Positions 25,715-33,481 of a stretch of DNA of 64,000 nt are shown piece by piece. The stretch's first letter is position 1, and the number at the start of each line of letters is the position of its first letter. The translations under genes and the position numbers were made by a program. This DNA is from Oscillospiraceae bacterium (GTDB lineage Bacteria; Bacillota; Clostridia; Oscillospirales; Oscillospiraceae). The stretch is taken from positions 47,624 through 111,623 of the forward strand of contig JAFQZI010000173.1 of assembly GCA_017406005.1 (NCBI GenBank), written 5' to 3'. Under the pieces are notes generated by a model, which was not told the DNA's origin, did no database searches, and saw nothing but the letters and a program-made list of their open reading frames with translations.

Positions 25715-27625
25715 ATGAAACTGAAAACCCTTTCCAAATCCCTTGCGCTTCTCCTTACCCTTTGCCTTTTCCTCTCCCTCGGTGCATCCGCTTTCGCAAT
25801 GGACTTCGGGGCATTTGCCGCTGCGGGCATTGACCCCTCCTTCGCTGCACAAAGCTATACCCAGCAGGTAGAGCTGACCCTCAACATGGCGGCTCTGCAG
25901 GCTGAGAGCGCGCAAAACACTGCGACACTTCACGCTGCCGCCGCGCAAACTTCTGCAGAGCTGCAGGTGAGCGCCGCGCAGAATACACCTGTCGTCAGCG
26001 AAGGCGGAAATCTCAACGGCGGCACGGGAGATGTCAACACCATCATCGTCCAGGGTTCCGATGGCACCCCCATCGTTGGGGCATCAGATGTCGGCCAGAA
26101 TGAAAGGCTAGATAAGAACAAAGTAGGGATAACTATTTCGTCTAATCTTGGCTTGATTACTCAGAATGATGGAACTGTCAAATTCAATGGCTGGAGCAGT
26201 GAGAATTTAAAGGTATACATCACTATCAACAACGGGACTGTGGGAACCAACTATCCGTCCGCCACCGTTGAGAATAACAACGGCACAGTGGAAGAGAATT
26301 ACGGCACAGTTTTGAACAACAATTCCGGCGGAACGGTTACATACAATTGTGAGGGTGGGACAGTGGAAACCAACCGGGGCACCGTCACATATAACTGGGG
26401 CACGCTCCAAACCAACGAACAGGGCGGGACAGTCACATATAATTCCGGCACCGTCACCCTCAACAACGGAACGGTGAAAGCGCTTTTGGCTGGCACTGTT
26501 GAAACCAACAACGGCACGATCAATCTGATTGAGCAAAAAGGCGTCGTCCAAACCAACGGGGAAGACGGAACGATCATAACAAACAAAGGCACTGTCTGGT
26601 ACAACGAAGGCGAAATCGAAAAGAACAATCTTGATGTCTGGGGCAATGCCGGTATAATCACCGTCAACAACGGGTCCGTCACAGACAATCTCAACCTTGT
26701 GAAAGAGAATAAAGGTTCCATAGACGCCAATGTCGAGAACGCTGTTGTTGAGAAAAATATTGGCAATATAAACAAGAACTACGGCACGGTCGACAATTAT
26801 GCAGACGGCATAGTTCAGATGAACTACGGTACTGTCTTTCTCTACGGCGGTGAAGTAACCGAAAGCGGAGATGGCGGTATCGAGCTCTTTCAGGTCACCA
26901 TTGAACGCAGCGCCAACACCTCGGTGACAGATGCTGCCGACGGCCTCACCGCCCACAACGGAGAGGCGTGGAAGGAAGCGGGCAACATCTCCGGAGAAAC
27001 CGCAACTGTCACCATATCCCCGGCGGCAGGCTATTCCATCACGAATATTGCGGCAACGGACGGCATTACCCCCGTGCAGAATGCCGACGGGAGCTGGACC
27101 GTGACCGTGGACGCCGATCTGGTGAACGCAGGCTCCTTCACGCTTGACACCAGCGTGCAGCAGGATGCCCCGCCGAGCAGCTATCCTCCCATCGGAAGCG
27201 GAGACGGCTCTGACCCATACGATTACGGCGGATATCACACAGACCCCGTTTATGACGAATCGGCCTATTTTGCCGATATTCTCTCCCTGCTGAATATCAC
27301 CATGGAGCCGGCGCCCGCAGCCGGGTATGCCGGGCCGAACGCCTATGACGCCTTCAACGATGAACGCATTGCGGAGCTCTCTTCCGCGGCCGAAAACGGT
27401 ACTGTGACCATTGACCTGCGCTCTACCGGCTGGACAACGCTGAAGCGCGAGGTCTTTGAAGCCGCGGCACGCCGCGGGGATGTGACCATTGTGATCCTCT
27501 ACCGCCAGTGGGGCAGGGACTATACGCTCACCATCCCGGCCGGGACGGACTTCTCCGCCCTCTCCGGGGCACAGTTCCTCGAAGTTACCCAGCTCCCAGG
27601 GCTGCTGGGCCTTAGCGCCGTATAA
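25715..27625 (+). CDS. Secreted NGTV-repeat protein, paralogue 1
   Basis: A 636-aa exported protein. Signal peptide about 1-28 (ALLLTLCLFLSLGASAFA). Then a conserved entry segment (SEGGNLNGGTGDVNTIIVQG), a long middle of degenerate N-x-G-T-V units about 5-10 residues apart (about 145-380) that probably folds as a beta-solenoid, an Ig-like stretch (TATVTISPAAGYSITNI, GSWTVTV), and a C-terminal domain ending RDYTLTIPAGTDFSAL and LPGLLGLSAV. It has no anchor motif. ATG at 25715 follows AAAGGAGCAACCC. It lies antisense to the phage genes. Confidence 0.75.
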   Translation: MKLKTLSKSLALLLTLCLFLSLGASAFAMDFGAFAAAGIDPSFAAQSYTQQVELTLNMAALQAESAQNTATLHAAAAQTSAELQVSAAQNTPVVSEGGNLNGGTGDVNTIIVQGSDGTPIVGASDVGQNERLDKNKVGITISSNLGLITQNDGTVKFNGWSSENLKVYITINNGTVGTNYPSATVENNNGTVEENYGTVLNNNSGGTVTYNCEGGTVETNRGTVTYNWGTLQTNEQGGTVTYNSGTVTLNNGTVKALLAGTVETNNGTINLIEQKGVVQTNGEDGTIITNKGTVWYNEGEIEKNNLDVWGNAGIITVNNGSVTDNLNLVKENKGSIDANVENAVVEKNIGNINKNYGTVDNYADGIVQMNYGTVFLYGGEVTESGDGGIELFQVTIERSANTSVTDAADGLTAHNGEAWKEAGNISGETATVTISPAAGYSITNIAATDGITPVQNADGSWTVTVDADLVNAGSFTLDTSVQQDAPPSSYPPIGSGDGSDPYDYGGYHTDPVYDESAYFADILSLLNITMEPAPAAGYAGPNAYDAFNDERIAELSSAAENGTVTIDLRSTGWTTLKREVFEAAARRGDVTIVILYRQWGRDYTLTIPAGTDFSALSGAQFLEVTQLPGLLGLSAV

Positions 27626-27647
27626 CGGAAACTCTCTTTTATGACCG

Positions 27648-27667
27648 GAGCGGTTTTCCGCCCTTTT
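27648..27667 (+). terminator. Weak terminator after paralogue 1
   Basis: GCGG TTTT CCGC hairpin followed by CCTTTTT. The same 3' context (ATGACCGGAGCGG) follows paralogue 2, where the hairpin is stronger. Confidence 0.5.
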
Positions 27668-27697
27668 TGTGGTAGTTTTTTTATAATAACTTATAAT

Positions 27698-27711
27698 GAA
27701 GTATACACTTC
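27698..27711 (+). promoter_or_regulatory. Palindrome upstream of paralogue 2
   Basis: GAAGT ATAC ACTTC, a perfect 5-bp inverted repeat just after a TTATAAT-type -10 region. Possible operator. Confidence 0.35.
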
Positions 27712-27763
27712 AGAATTCAAAAGAGGGCTTCCCTGCCCTCCGCTGTGGAAAGGAATATGCTAT

Positions 27764-29458
27764 ATGAAACACACTACTTCTGTGCGTACCCTCCTTGCGC
27801 TTCTGATCACCCTCACCCTTTGTCTAACCCTGCTGCCTATCCCCGCCCTGGCGCTGACTATAGATGACAATCCAGCCGGCTCGGAAATAACAGTTGAAAG
27901 CCTACAATCCATGTACAACAACTATGGTACAGTCACGGAGAACTATGGCAGCGTCTTTGGTAACCACGGCACGGTCACGGATAACTTCAACGAGGTCTAC
28001 TTTAACTACGGCACAGTCACCAACAACAATCTGGACGGTACGATTCCCGGAAACCTTGATTTAATTGTAAATAACTATGGCACAATCCGAGAGAATATAA
28101 AGCAAAGCGTATATACAGGGATAGTTGAGAATAACTTTGGCACGATCCAGGAAAACAACGGTGACGTCGGAGTTGATTATTATAATCCTGATATGACTTA
28201 TGAAGAAAGATTGGCTGCCTTAAAGACAGGTAACTTCGGCACGGTAGAGAAAAACACCGGTACGATTTTCGTCAACCAGGAGGGCGGTGTGGTCGGCGCC
28301 TATCTCCTCGATGAAGACGGCAATCCGGTCCTGGACAGCAACGGAAACCGGGTTTTAGACCCGAATTCCGGAAACTACGGTACGATCGATAGGAACAAAG
28401 GATCATTATTCATCAACAATGGTAAAATCAATGTTAATTCCAGTCTGGTCGGTGCGTATCTCCTCGATAAAGACGGCAATCCAGTCCTGGACAGCAACGG
28501 AAACCCGGTTATTGACCCCAATTCTGGAAGCTATGGTAGTGTAGATGTCAATGTAGATGTCAATATAGGAATAATTATCAACCACGGGAAAGTTCAACTA
28601 AATGGTGGCACCGTATACAACTACGGCGGTACTGTAGATTACAACGACTCTGGGACAGAGTACTTTTCCGTGGAAATCATCAACGACACGTCTGTCACGC
28701 ATACCGACCATGCATACGGAAACGAATTCCACTCTTACAGCAATCGCTTGTGGCTCGGGAATGTGAACGGCAGCAACACGCAGGGCACAGTCCTCCTTAC
28801 GCCGAACGAGGGGTATGAGATCATAGATATCGCCGTCCCCGAAGGCGGCACACTGGAGAGCGCGGTGAAGAATAACGACGGCACCTGGACGCTGACCTTC
28901 CGAAGCGGCGAAAACACCGTCTATGAAGTTCCGACGGCAACGGAGATTCTGACGCCAAACCAGAACGGCTACGGCATGAACAACAGCCTGAATCCTTCTA
29001 ACTCCAACAACCAGACCCAGCCGCAGCCGGAACATACGTCCGCCCGGCCGGTCAGCCTTGAGGACTACTTCCTCATTACGCTTACGAACCACACCACCGG
29101 GGATGTGCAGACCATGGCCTACAGCTTCGCATCGGCGGCTCCCGCACCGGCCGGCAACGCCGTGACGACCACCTATGACAGCTTCACCGCGGAAAAGATC
29201 GCTGCTGTGAAAACAGCCCCGAAGGACGGCGTGGTGGAAATCGACCTTCGTGAGACCGGCTGGACGGCACTGAAGCGCGACATCTTTGAAGCCGCCGCAG
29301 CGCGCGGGGATGTGACCATCATCATTTACTACAGCCACTGGGGCAGGGACTATACGCTCACCATCCCTGCAGGAACGGCTCTCACCGCCGAAATGGCCGG
29401 GGCGCAGTTCCTCGAGGTGAGCCAGCTGCCCGGGCTGCTGGGGCTTAGCGCGGTATAA
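27764..29458 (+). CDS. Secreted NGTV-repeat protein, paralogue 2
   Basis: A 564-aa exported protein. Signal peptide (LLALLITLTLCLTLLPIPAL, about 9-28), then N-Y-G-T-V type repeats (about 45-310). These include a duplicated block of about 50 residues around GAYLLDEDGNPVLDSNG and GAYLLDKDGNPVLDSNG. The C-terminal domain is shared with paralogues 1 and 3 (IDLRETGWTALKRDIFEAA ... LPGLLGLSAV). It lacks the conserved entry segment of the other two. ATG at 27764 follows AAAGGA. Head-to-tail arrangement with paralogue 1 suggests tandem duplication and divergence. Confidence 0.75.
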   Translation: MKHTTSVRTLLALLITLTLCLTLLPIPALALTIDDNPAGSEITVESLQSMYNNYGTVTENYGSVFGNHGTVTDNFNEVYFNYGTVTNNNLDGTIPGNLDLIVNNYGTIRENIKQSVYTGIVENNFGTIQENNGDVGVDYYNPDMTYEERLAALKTGNFGTVEKNTGTIFVNQEGGVVGAYLLDEDGNPVLDSNGNRVLDPNSGNYGTIDRNKGSLFINNGKINVNSSLVGAYLLDKDGNPVLDSNGNPVIDPNSGSYGSVDVNVDVNIGIIINHGKVQLNGGTVYNYGGTVDYNDSGTEYFSVEIINDTSVTHTDHAYGNEFHSYSNRLWLGNVNGSNTQGTVLLTPNEGYEIIDIAVPEGGTLESAVKNNDGTWTLTFRSGENTVYEVPTATEILTPNQNGYGMNNSLNPSNSNNQTQPQPEHTSARPVSLEDYFLITLTNHTTGDVQTMAYSFASAAPAPAGNAVTTTYDSFTAEKIAAVKTAPKDGVVEIDLRETGWTALKRDIFEAAAARGDVTIIIYYSHWGRDYTLTIPAGTALTAEMAGAQFLEVSQLPGLLGLSAV

Positions 29459-29477
29459 CGGAATATCACTTTTATGA

Positions 29478-29505
29478 CCGGAGCGGTTTACAGCCGCTCC
29501 GGTTT
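29478..29505. terminator. Terminator after paralogue 2
   Basis: CCGGAGCGG pairs perfectly with CCGCTCCGG (29478-29502) followed by TTTG. It sits between convergent paralogue 2 and the phage holin gene. Confidence 0.75.
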
Positions 29506-29506
29506 G

Positions 29507-29728
29507 TTATCTGCGCTGATTTTCCGCTGCCCCGGCGCTCTCCGAATCCACCAGCCCTTCACCTACAATGTAGGCTATGACGGTCGCTCCCGCCATAATC
29601 ATGCCGGAAAGTGTCTCCGCCAGATCGGCATCGCCTTTGAAGGCGATAATCAGCTCGGTGACAAACGCCGCCACTGCCAGCCAGAACTTCCGGCTGGTAA
29701 GCTTGCGAATCATATCTTCTCTACTCAT
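29507..29728 (-). CDS. Holin-like phage membrane protein
   Basis: A 73-aa protein: basic start MSREDMIRKLTSRKFWLAVA, a hydrophobic segment (FWLAVAAFVTELIIAF), a short loop, a second one (GMIMAGATVIAYIVGEGLV) and a charged end. Two helices and position beside an endolysin fit a small phage holin. It overlaps the preceding coiled-coil gene by ATGA. A diverged partial copy of its C-terminal two thirds lies at 25271-25427. Confidence 0.75.
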   Translation of the reverse strand: MSREDMIRKLTSRKFWLAVAAFVTELIIAFKGDADLAETLSGMIMAGATVIAYIVGEGLVDSESAGAAENQRR

Positions 29729-29946
29729 CTATCCATCCTTTCCAGGGCTAAAACCCGCTTTTCCAGATCTTCGATCTGCACCTCGACCACCGGAATCCGC
29801 TGGGCAAAGTTGTTATGTTTTTTTACTTCTTCGGTGAGATGCTTGATCTCATTGTTGGTCACCGCAGCCGTTTTGCTGTTTGAAAGAATAACTCCTAGCA
29901 ACGTCACCGCGCTGGTTATCAACGCTACCAGAATCGCATCACTCAT
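29725..29946 (-). CDS. Small phage membrane protein with coiled coil
   Basis: A 73-aa protein: one N-terminal transmembrane helix (AILVALITSAVTLLGVILSN) followed by a helical tail (IKHLTEEVKKHNNFAQRI, VEVQIEDLEKRVLALERM). This architecture is common for accessory lysis or holin-associated genes of Gram-positive phages. AAGGAGG precedes the ATG at 29946. The upstream in-frame sequence is a translated REP element and is not part of the gene. Confidence 0.7.
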   Translation of the reverse strand: MSDAILVALITSAVTLLGVILSNSKTAAVTNNEIKHLTEEVKKHNNFAQRIPVVEVQIEDLEKRVLALERMDR

Positions 29947-29970
29947 AAGAATTGCCTCCTTCGTCGTCAA

Positions 29971-30006
29971 TTCAGGGGACAGGATACAGGGGTCAGGGGA
30001 CAGATG
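29971..30006. repeat. CAGGGGACAGG-type dispersed repeat
   Basis: Units of (T/C)CAGGGG(A/T)CAGG in tandem; related copies at 32510-32548 and 43310-43340. It lies at the gene junction upstream of the small membrane protein and overlaps the end of the endolysin region. Confidence 0.65.
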
Positions 30007-30031
30007 CACTTTATCAGCTTTCCCCAGTATT

Positions 30032-30685
30032 CTACTCAAAATCTTTCATTATCTGAAGTAGGTCCCGCAGGGCTGTGACCGCAAGCCAGGCTCGGGAATA
30101 AAGGCGAAATTCCCCTTCCGTAATCGTGACCGTGCCCTCCTCCGGCATGCCGTCAGGGTCTTCCGCTTCCGCCTGAGAAAACTGTTGATAGAACGCTCTG
30201 GCAAGATCAGCACGATAGCTGCAGACCGCCTCGCTCTGATCCGCCGGGCGGAGGAACTGCTTCACAATCAAGTCAGAGCACTCCCGGATGGAAGGCGATT
30301 TCTCCAGAGTCTCCCGTACTGTCTTATACTCCTCCTGCCAGAGCTCCCGCGTCAGCCACTCCACCTGGATGAATTCATCTCCGATAGAAACATTCTGCTC
30401 CTGTGCCAGGTCATAGAGTCCGGCTTTTCTCGGATGATACGTCCATTGGCAAAGGCCGTAACCACCGCCGCCGGGACCGTCATAAATGAACTCATGCCTG
30501 CTGATGTTGCCGGCATCCACCTGGGCGGTATAGTCAATTGACCGTTTATAACCATTGGTAAAATCTCCCTGCAGGCGGCAGGAGAAACAGTTGCTCTCAG
30601 CCTCCATATTGCCCATGAGGGCTGCCGCAGCTACATCACTGAAGCCCTTGTGCTTCAGAAACTGCCAGATTGTCTGTTTGCTCAT
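30032..30685 (-). CDS. Phage endolysin / tail lysozyme-like protein
   Basis: A 217-aa protein resembling the phage tail-lysozyme family. MSKQTIWQFLKHKGFSDVAA is followed by ALMGNMEAESN with the likely catalytic glutamate (about residue 28), then GGGYGLCQWTYHPRKAGL (about 74-91) and an SDLIVKQFLRPA region. It would cleave the peptidoglycan sugar backbone. The C-terminal 50 residues look like a short separate domain. The ATGA overlap with the connector gene upstream shows coupling. Confidence 0.8.
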   Translation of the reverse strand: MSKQTIWQFLKHKGFSDVAAAALMGNMEAESNCFSCRLQGDFTNGYKRSIDYTAQVDAGNISRHEFIYDGPGGGGYGLCQWTYHPRKAGLYDLAQEQNVSIGDEFIQVEWLTRELWQEEYKTVRETLEKSPSIRECSDLIVKQFLRPADQSEAVCSYRADLARAFYQQFSQAEAEDPDGMPEEGTVTITEGEFRLYSRAWLAVTALRDLLQIMKDFE

Positions 30686-31290
30686 CTTCCCCTCCTGTAA
30701 ACATCTTCAATCGGGCAGGGTTCGATCCAGACCGGCTCCCGCAGGCGTTTTCTGCGCTCTTCGTACATGTTGAGAAAAACCGTATACCGGTAGGCGTCAT
30801 CATAAGCCAGCAGATGCGCAGCCACATAGAAAACCAGGCATTCATGGACATCCGGCGCGTTATCCAGCTCTTCGCTATCGGGTGTTCCTGAAGAAACCGT
30901 CTCCGGATACCGCCAGTATTCCAGAGCAAGGCCGGAAGGTGCATGGAAGGGCAGCTCAATCCTCCCGCCGATAAAGCGGTAACCGAAATAACGCTCATAG
31001 CTGCGGCTTTCCGGGAACAGGAGCCCGCCGGTAAACGGCAGCCAGCAATCAGAAGGGAGCTTGTACAGCACCCGATTACCGACTTCTTCCTGCTCCAGAT
31101 CAATCAGAAAAGCCATTGCAGGAATCCGCTTCACAGATGTGGCAATATCCGTCTGGCCGTTGTTAACCAAACCGGGTATCATGGCAATATAGTCTGCCTG
31201 GTTGTTGTATGTGGCAGGGATCGGGCTCCCTGCCACGCTGTAACTGAAGATGAGCTCAAGGACGCGCATTTTTAATTCGCCGTAGGTCAT
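30682..31290 (-). CDS. Phage head-tail connector-like protein
   Basis: A 202-aa protein starting MTYGELKMRVLELIFSYSVA, with CLVFYVAAHLLAYDDAYRYT and NMYEERRKRLREP toward the C-terminus. The helical pattern and the position right after the capsid gene resemble gp6- or adaptor-type connector proteins. Family not securely recognised. It overlaps both neighbours by 4 bp. Confidence 0.6.
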   Translation of the reverse strand: MTYGELKMRVLELIFSYSVAGSPIPATYNNQADYIAMIPGLVNNGQTDIATSVKRIPAMAFLIDLEQEEVGNRVLYKLPSDCWLPFTGGLLFPESRSYERYFGYRFIGGRIELPFHAPSGLALEYWRYPETVSSGTPDSEELDNAPDVHECLVFYVAAHLLAYDDAYRYTVFLNMYEERRKRLREPVWIEPCPIEDVYRRGR

Positions 31291-32438
31291 CCGATATTCA
31301 GCTTGCGCTCACTGACGCCGATCGGCTTCATGCTGCGGAGCACTTCGACCACCTTGATGCGGGTATGCCCGGAAGTCGGCGTAATCTCCGTCTCCATCGC
31401 GGTGAGCTCCACCGCTCCATACCAGGGAGAAGCCTGCGTGTTTATATCGATAGAAGTGCCGTAAACGACATCCGGAAGGGATGCGTGATCCTCAGCCGTG
31501 ATGTAGTACCACTTGTTCGTGGACTTTTCCTTTTCCACATTCATGATGATGCTGGTTTTACCGATATCCGTGGCAGAAGTGATAAACGGCAGATCCTTGA
31601 GCACAGGCTGGCCTCCGTGATAGTAGATTCCGTCCGCTTTCTCGTCGAGAACAAAGCAGTCATACAGGACTCGGCCTTCACAGAGCGTGCCGGAATAGCC
31701 GGGCGGATCCACGTGCGTCTTATACTCTTCAAGCTGGCGGGGTGCCACACATGCATCCTTGTGCACCAGCAGGAATGCCGTTCCGGCCGGGAGCTTGTTC
31801 TGCGGGACCAGAACGATCTCGATCCCGTCCACCATGCCGATACGGCCGGTCTTCAGCATCTGCTGAGAGCTGTTGCCGTTACGAACAAATGCCGAATCCT
31901 GCATGAGCATGTTGGCATAGTGATAGGTGCAGAAAGCAAAGCAGTTGTCGATCGGCACATTCCTGTCGCTCATGTGCTCGACGCCATTGAGGAGCATGGA
32001 ATAGGCATTGAGCTTCGTGATCTCGGTCGTGGCGTTGTGGCCGTTGTCTGCTGCAGATTCTGCCATCACGCGGAAGCAGTAACGGTCATATGCGGGAATA
32101 ATCACTTCACGGATCTCCCTTGCCAGGGACTTGCCAGGGTTGCTGACAAATTCACTCTGAACCTCGTCACCCTTGTCAATCAGGAACGTAAAGCCCTTAT
32201 CCTGCGTGACGTGAACGGTCTGGATATTGCGGGACAGGTCGTTCGGATTGCCGTAACGGTTGGAGCCCCGGCGAACATAATCATTGAGAGGGGCATACGG
32301 GATGCTGTAGATCACAAAGGTCTGGTCACCCTTGTAAACGAAGCCTTTGCCCGTAACCAGCGCCGCCTGAGACTCCGACGCCCATCTCTCATCTATTTCT
32401 TTGACATATTTGGTCGCAAGATTCATTCCACCTGCCAT
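31287..32438 (-). CDS. Putative major capsid protein
   Basis: A 383-aa protein: MAGGMNLATKYVKEIDERWA, then QTVHVTQDKGFTFLIDKGDE and SLAREIREVIIPAYDRYCFR, a pattern seen in capsid proteins of small Firmicutes phages, and a late VVEVLRSMKPIGVSERKLNI. It lies after the scaffold gene and before the connector, the usual place for the coat protein. Complete and uninterrupted. Confidence 0.75.
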   Translation of the reverse strand: MAGGMNLATKYVKEIDERWASESQAALVTGKGFVYKGDQTFVIYSIPYAPLNDYVRRGSNRYGNPNDLSRNIQTVHVTQDKGFTFLIDKGDEVQSEFVSNPGKSLAREIREVIIPAYDRYCFRVMAESAADNGHNATTEITKLNAYSMLLNGVEHMSDRNVPIDNCFAFCTYHYANMLMQDSAFVRNGNSSQQMLKTGRIGMVDGIEIVLVPQNKLPAGTAFLLVHKDACVAPRQLEEYKTHVDPPGYSGTLCEGRVLYDCFVLDEKADGIYYHGGQPVLKDLPFITSATDIGKTSIIMNVEKEKSTNKWYYITAEDHASLPDVVYGTSIDINTQASPWYGAVELTAMETEITPTSGHTRIKVVEVLRSMKPIGVSERKLNIG

Positions 32439-32509
32439 GTAGTTATCTTCCTCTCTGGTTTTTCTTATTTAGAATTCTGTAATCTGAAAATGTGTGCCAT
32501 GACGAACAA

Positions 32510-32548
32510 GGGGTCAGGGGGCAGGATACAGGGGTCAGGGGACAGGGA
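32510..32548. repeat. CAGGGGTCAGG-type dispersed repeat, second copy
   Basis: GGGTCAGGGGGCAGG, ATACAGGGGTCAGGGGACAGG; same family as 29971-30006. Confidence 0.65.
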
Positions 32549-32690
32549 TCTGGATATGCATGCATTTTGAAGTGCTTTGCAGTGGCTCGGAAGTGAATGT
32601 TGTACCGCGTAATGACAGGCTGCTCCGAGCACTGTTGGATTGTGAATTGCCTGTTGTTACCTTGCCCCGGGATAGCCATAACTCATAAAA

Positions 32691-32738
32691 AGCTCGGAAG
32701 GATATATTCCCGCGAGGAACAATGTTGTCTTCCGAGCA
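32691..32738. repeat. 48-bp palindromic element, copy 1 (intergenic)
   Basis: AGCTCGGAAGG at one end pairs with CTTCCGAGC at the other. Same length (48 bp) and ends as copies at 33254-33301 and 34677-34724. Confidence 0.75.
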
Positions 32739-32775
32739 AGTGCATGGCACTGACTGCGAGGTGTATTTCCTCCCG

Positions 32776-33474
32776 TCAATACGAATTGAACCCTTGCATA
32801 AATTGATCCTCGGGTTCGTTTTCGGGGCTGCCGGCGGCTGCCGATACCGGAGCCCTCGCGGTATTCTCCGCGTTCTGCCGCAGAGTGGCGATCTCCTGCT
32901 GCAGGGCGGAAATCTGCTCCGCCTGCTTCCGGAGCATCATGGATTCATAGACGCGCAGAGGCGGCAGCTCACTGCGCATGCATTCCTGGTAAATATCCTC
33001 GGGAAGCTCTTTGCCGACAACTTCCGGATGCGCCTCTGCCAGCTCCTGCCATTCGGCATAGTAGTTGCGAGGAGATTCTGAAACCCCTCCACCACTAGCG
33101 TGGTCCCCGTCTCGCTGCGGCTCGGTCACGCCACGGCTCTGACCTGCCACCGGCAGGTCATTCACTCCCGTGGCGACACTTTGTTGCCCTGAGAGGGGAG
33201 GAAACTCTTTTTTTAAAGGAACCTCGGGAAAATTCGCAATTTCCCCTTCTTCTTGCTCGGACGGACCAGTACGAGCGTAGGCAGAAGTTTCCTTCCGAGC
33301 AATTTCTCCAGCTTCACCGCGGGTTGATAGCTCGTTTATTTCTTCCGGTCGGACGGCTTCTTCGGCTTTTTCTTCGGCAGTTCCCGCTTCACTGCCCGGT
33401 GGTACGGGTGTGACAGGCTGGTTTTCCATTCCTGTTCCTTCAAACGCGACTTCCAGTTGTTCATCCATTTCCAT
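32776..33474 (-). CDS. Putative phage scaffold protein with in-frame palindromic insert
   Basis: A 232-aa acidic protein. The C-terminal half (EWQELAEAHPEVVGKELPED, then LRVYESMMLRKQAEQISALQ) is helical and coiled-coil-like, as in scaffold proteins lying between portal and capsid. Residues about 40-138 are translated repeat DNA: IARKETSAYARTGPSE (palindromic copy 2), PLSGQQSVATG and VTEPQRDGDHASGGGV, which read like mobile-repeat translations rather than scaffold sequence. The frame stays open through all of it. Function is inferred from position and composition. Confidence 0.6.
   Translation of the reverse strand: MEMDEQLEVAFEGTGMENQPVTPVPPGSEAGTAEEKAEEAVRPEEINELSTRGEAGEIARKETSAYARTGPSEQEEGEIANFPEVPLKKEFPPLSGQQSVATGVNDLPVAGQSRGVTEPQRDGDHASGGGVSESPRNYYAEWQELAEAHPEVVGKELPEDIYQECMRSELPPLRVYESMMLRKQAEQISALQQEIATLRQNAENTARAPVSAAAGSPENEPEDQFMQGFNSY
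33090..33320. repeat. Composite repeat block inside the scaffold gene
   Basis: Contains the 48-bp palindromic element copy 2 (33254-33301) and an adjoining block rich in inverted repeats (about 33090-33200) translated as QQSVATGVNDLPVAGQSRGV and onward. The reading frame of the host gene is preserved. Confidence 0.65.
33254..33301. repeat. 48-bp palindromic element, copy 2 (inside scaffold gene)
   Basis: TGCTCGGACGG ... CCTTCCGAGCA, translated on minus as ARKETSAYARTGPSE. Confidence 0.8.
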
Positions 33475-33481
33475 TCCTCCG

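Larger units (their letters stand above)
32439..32775. other. Repeat-filled gap between capsid and scaffold genes
   Basis: No gene. It holds a CAGGGG-type repeat (32510-32548) and palindromic element copy 1 (32691-32738). It looks like a landing zone for short mobile repeats. Confidence 0.6.

Noticed and set aside
32443-32750. Small frames in the gap between capsid and scaffold
   Set aside because: They are translations of dispersed repeats (Pro/Cys/Leu-rich peptides) without ribosome sites.
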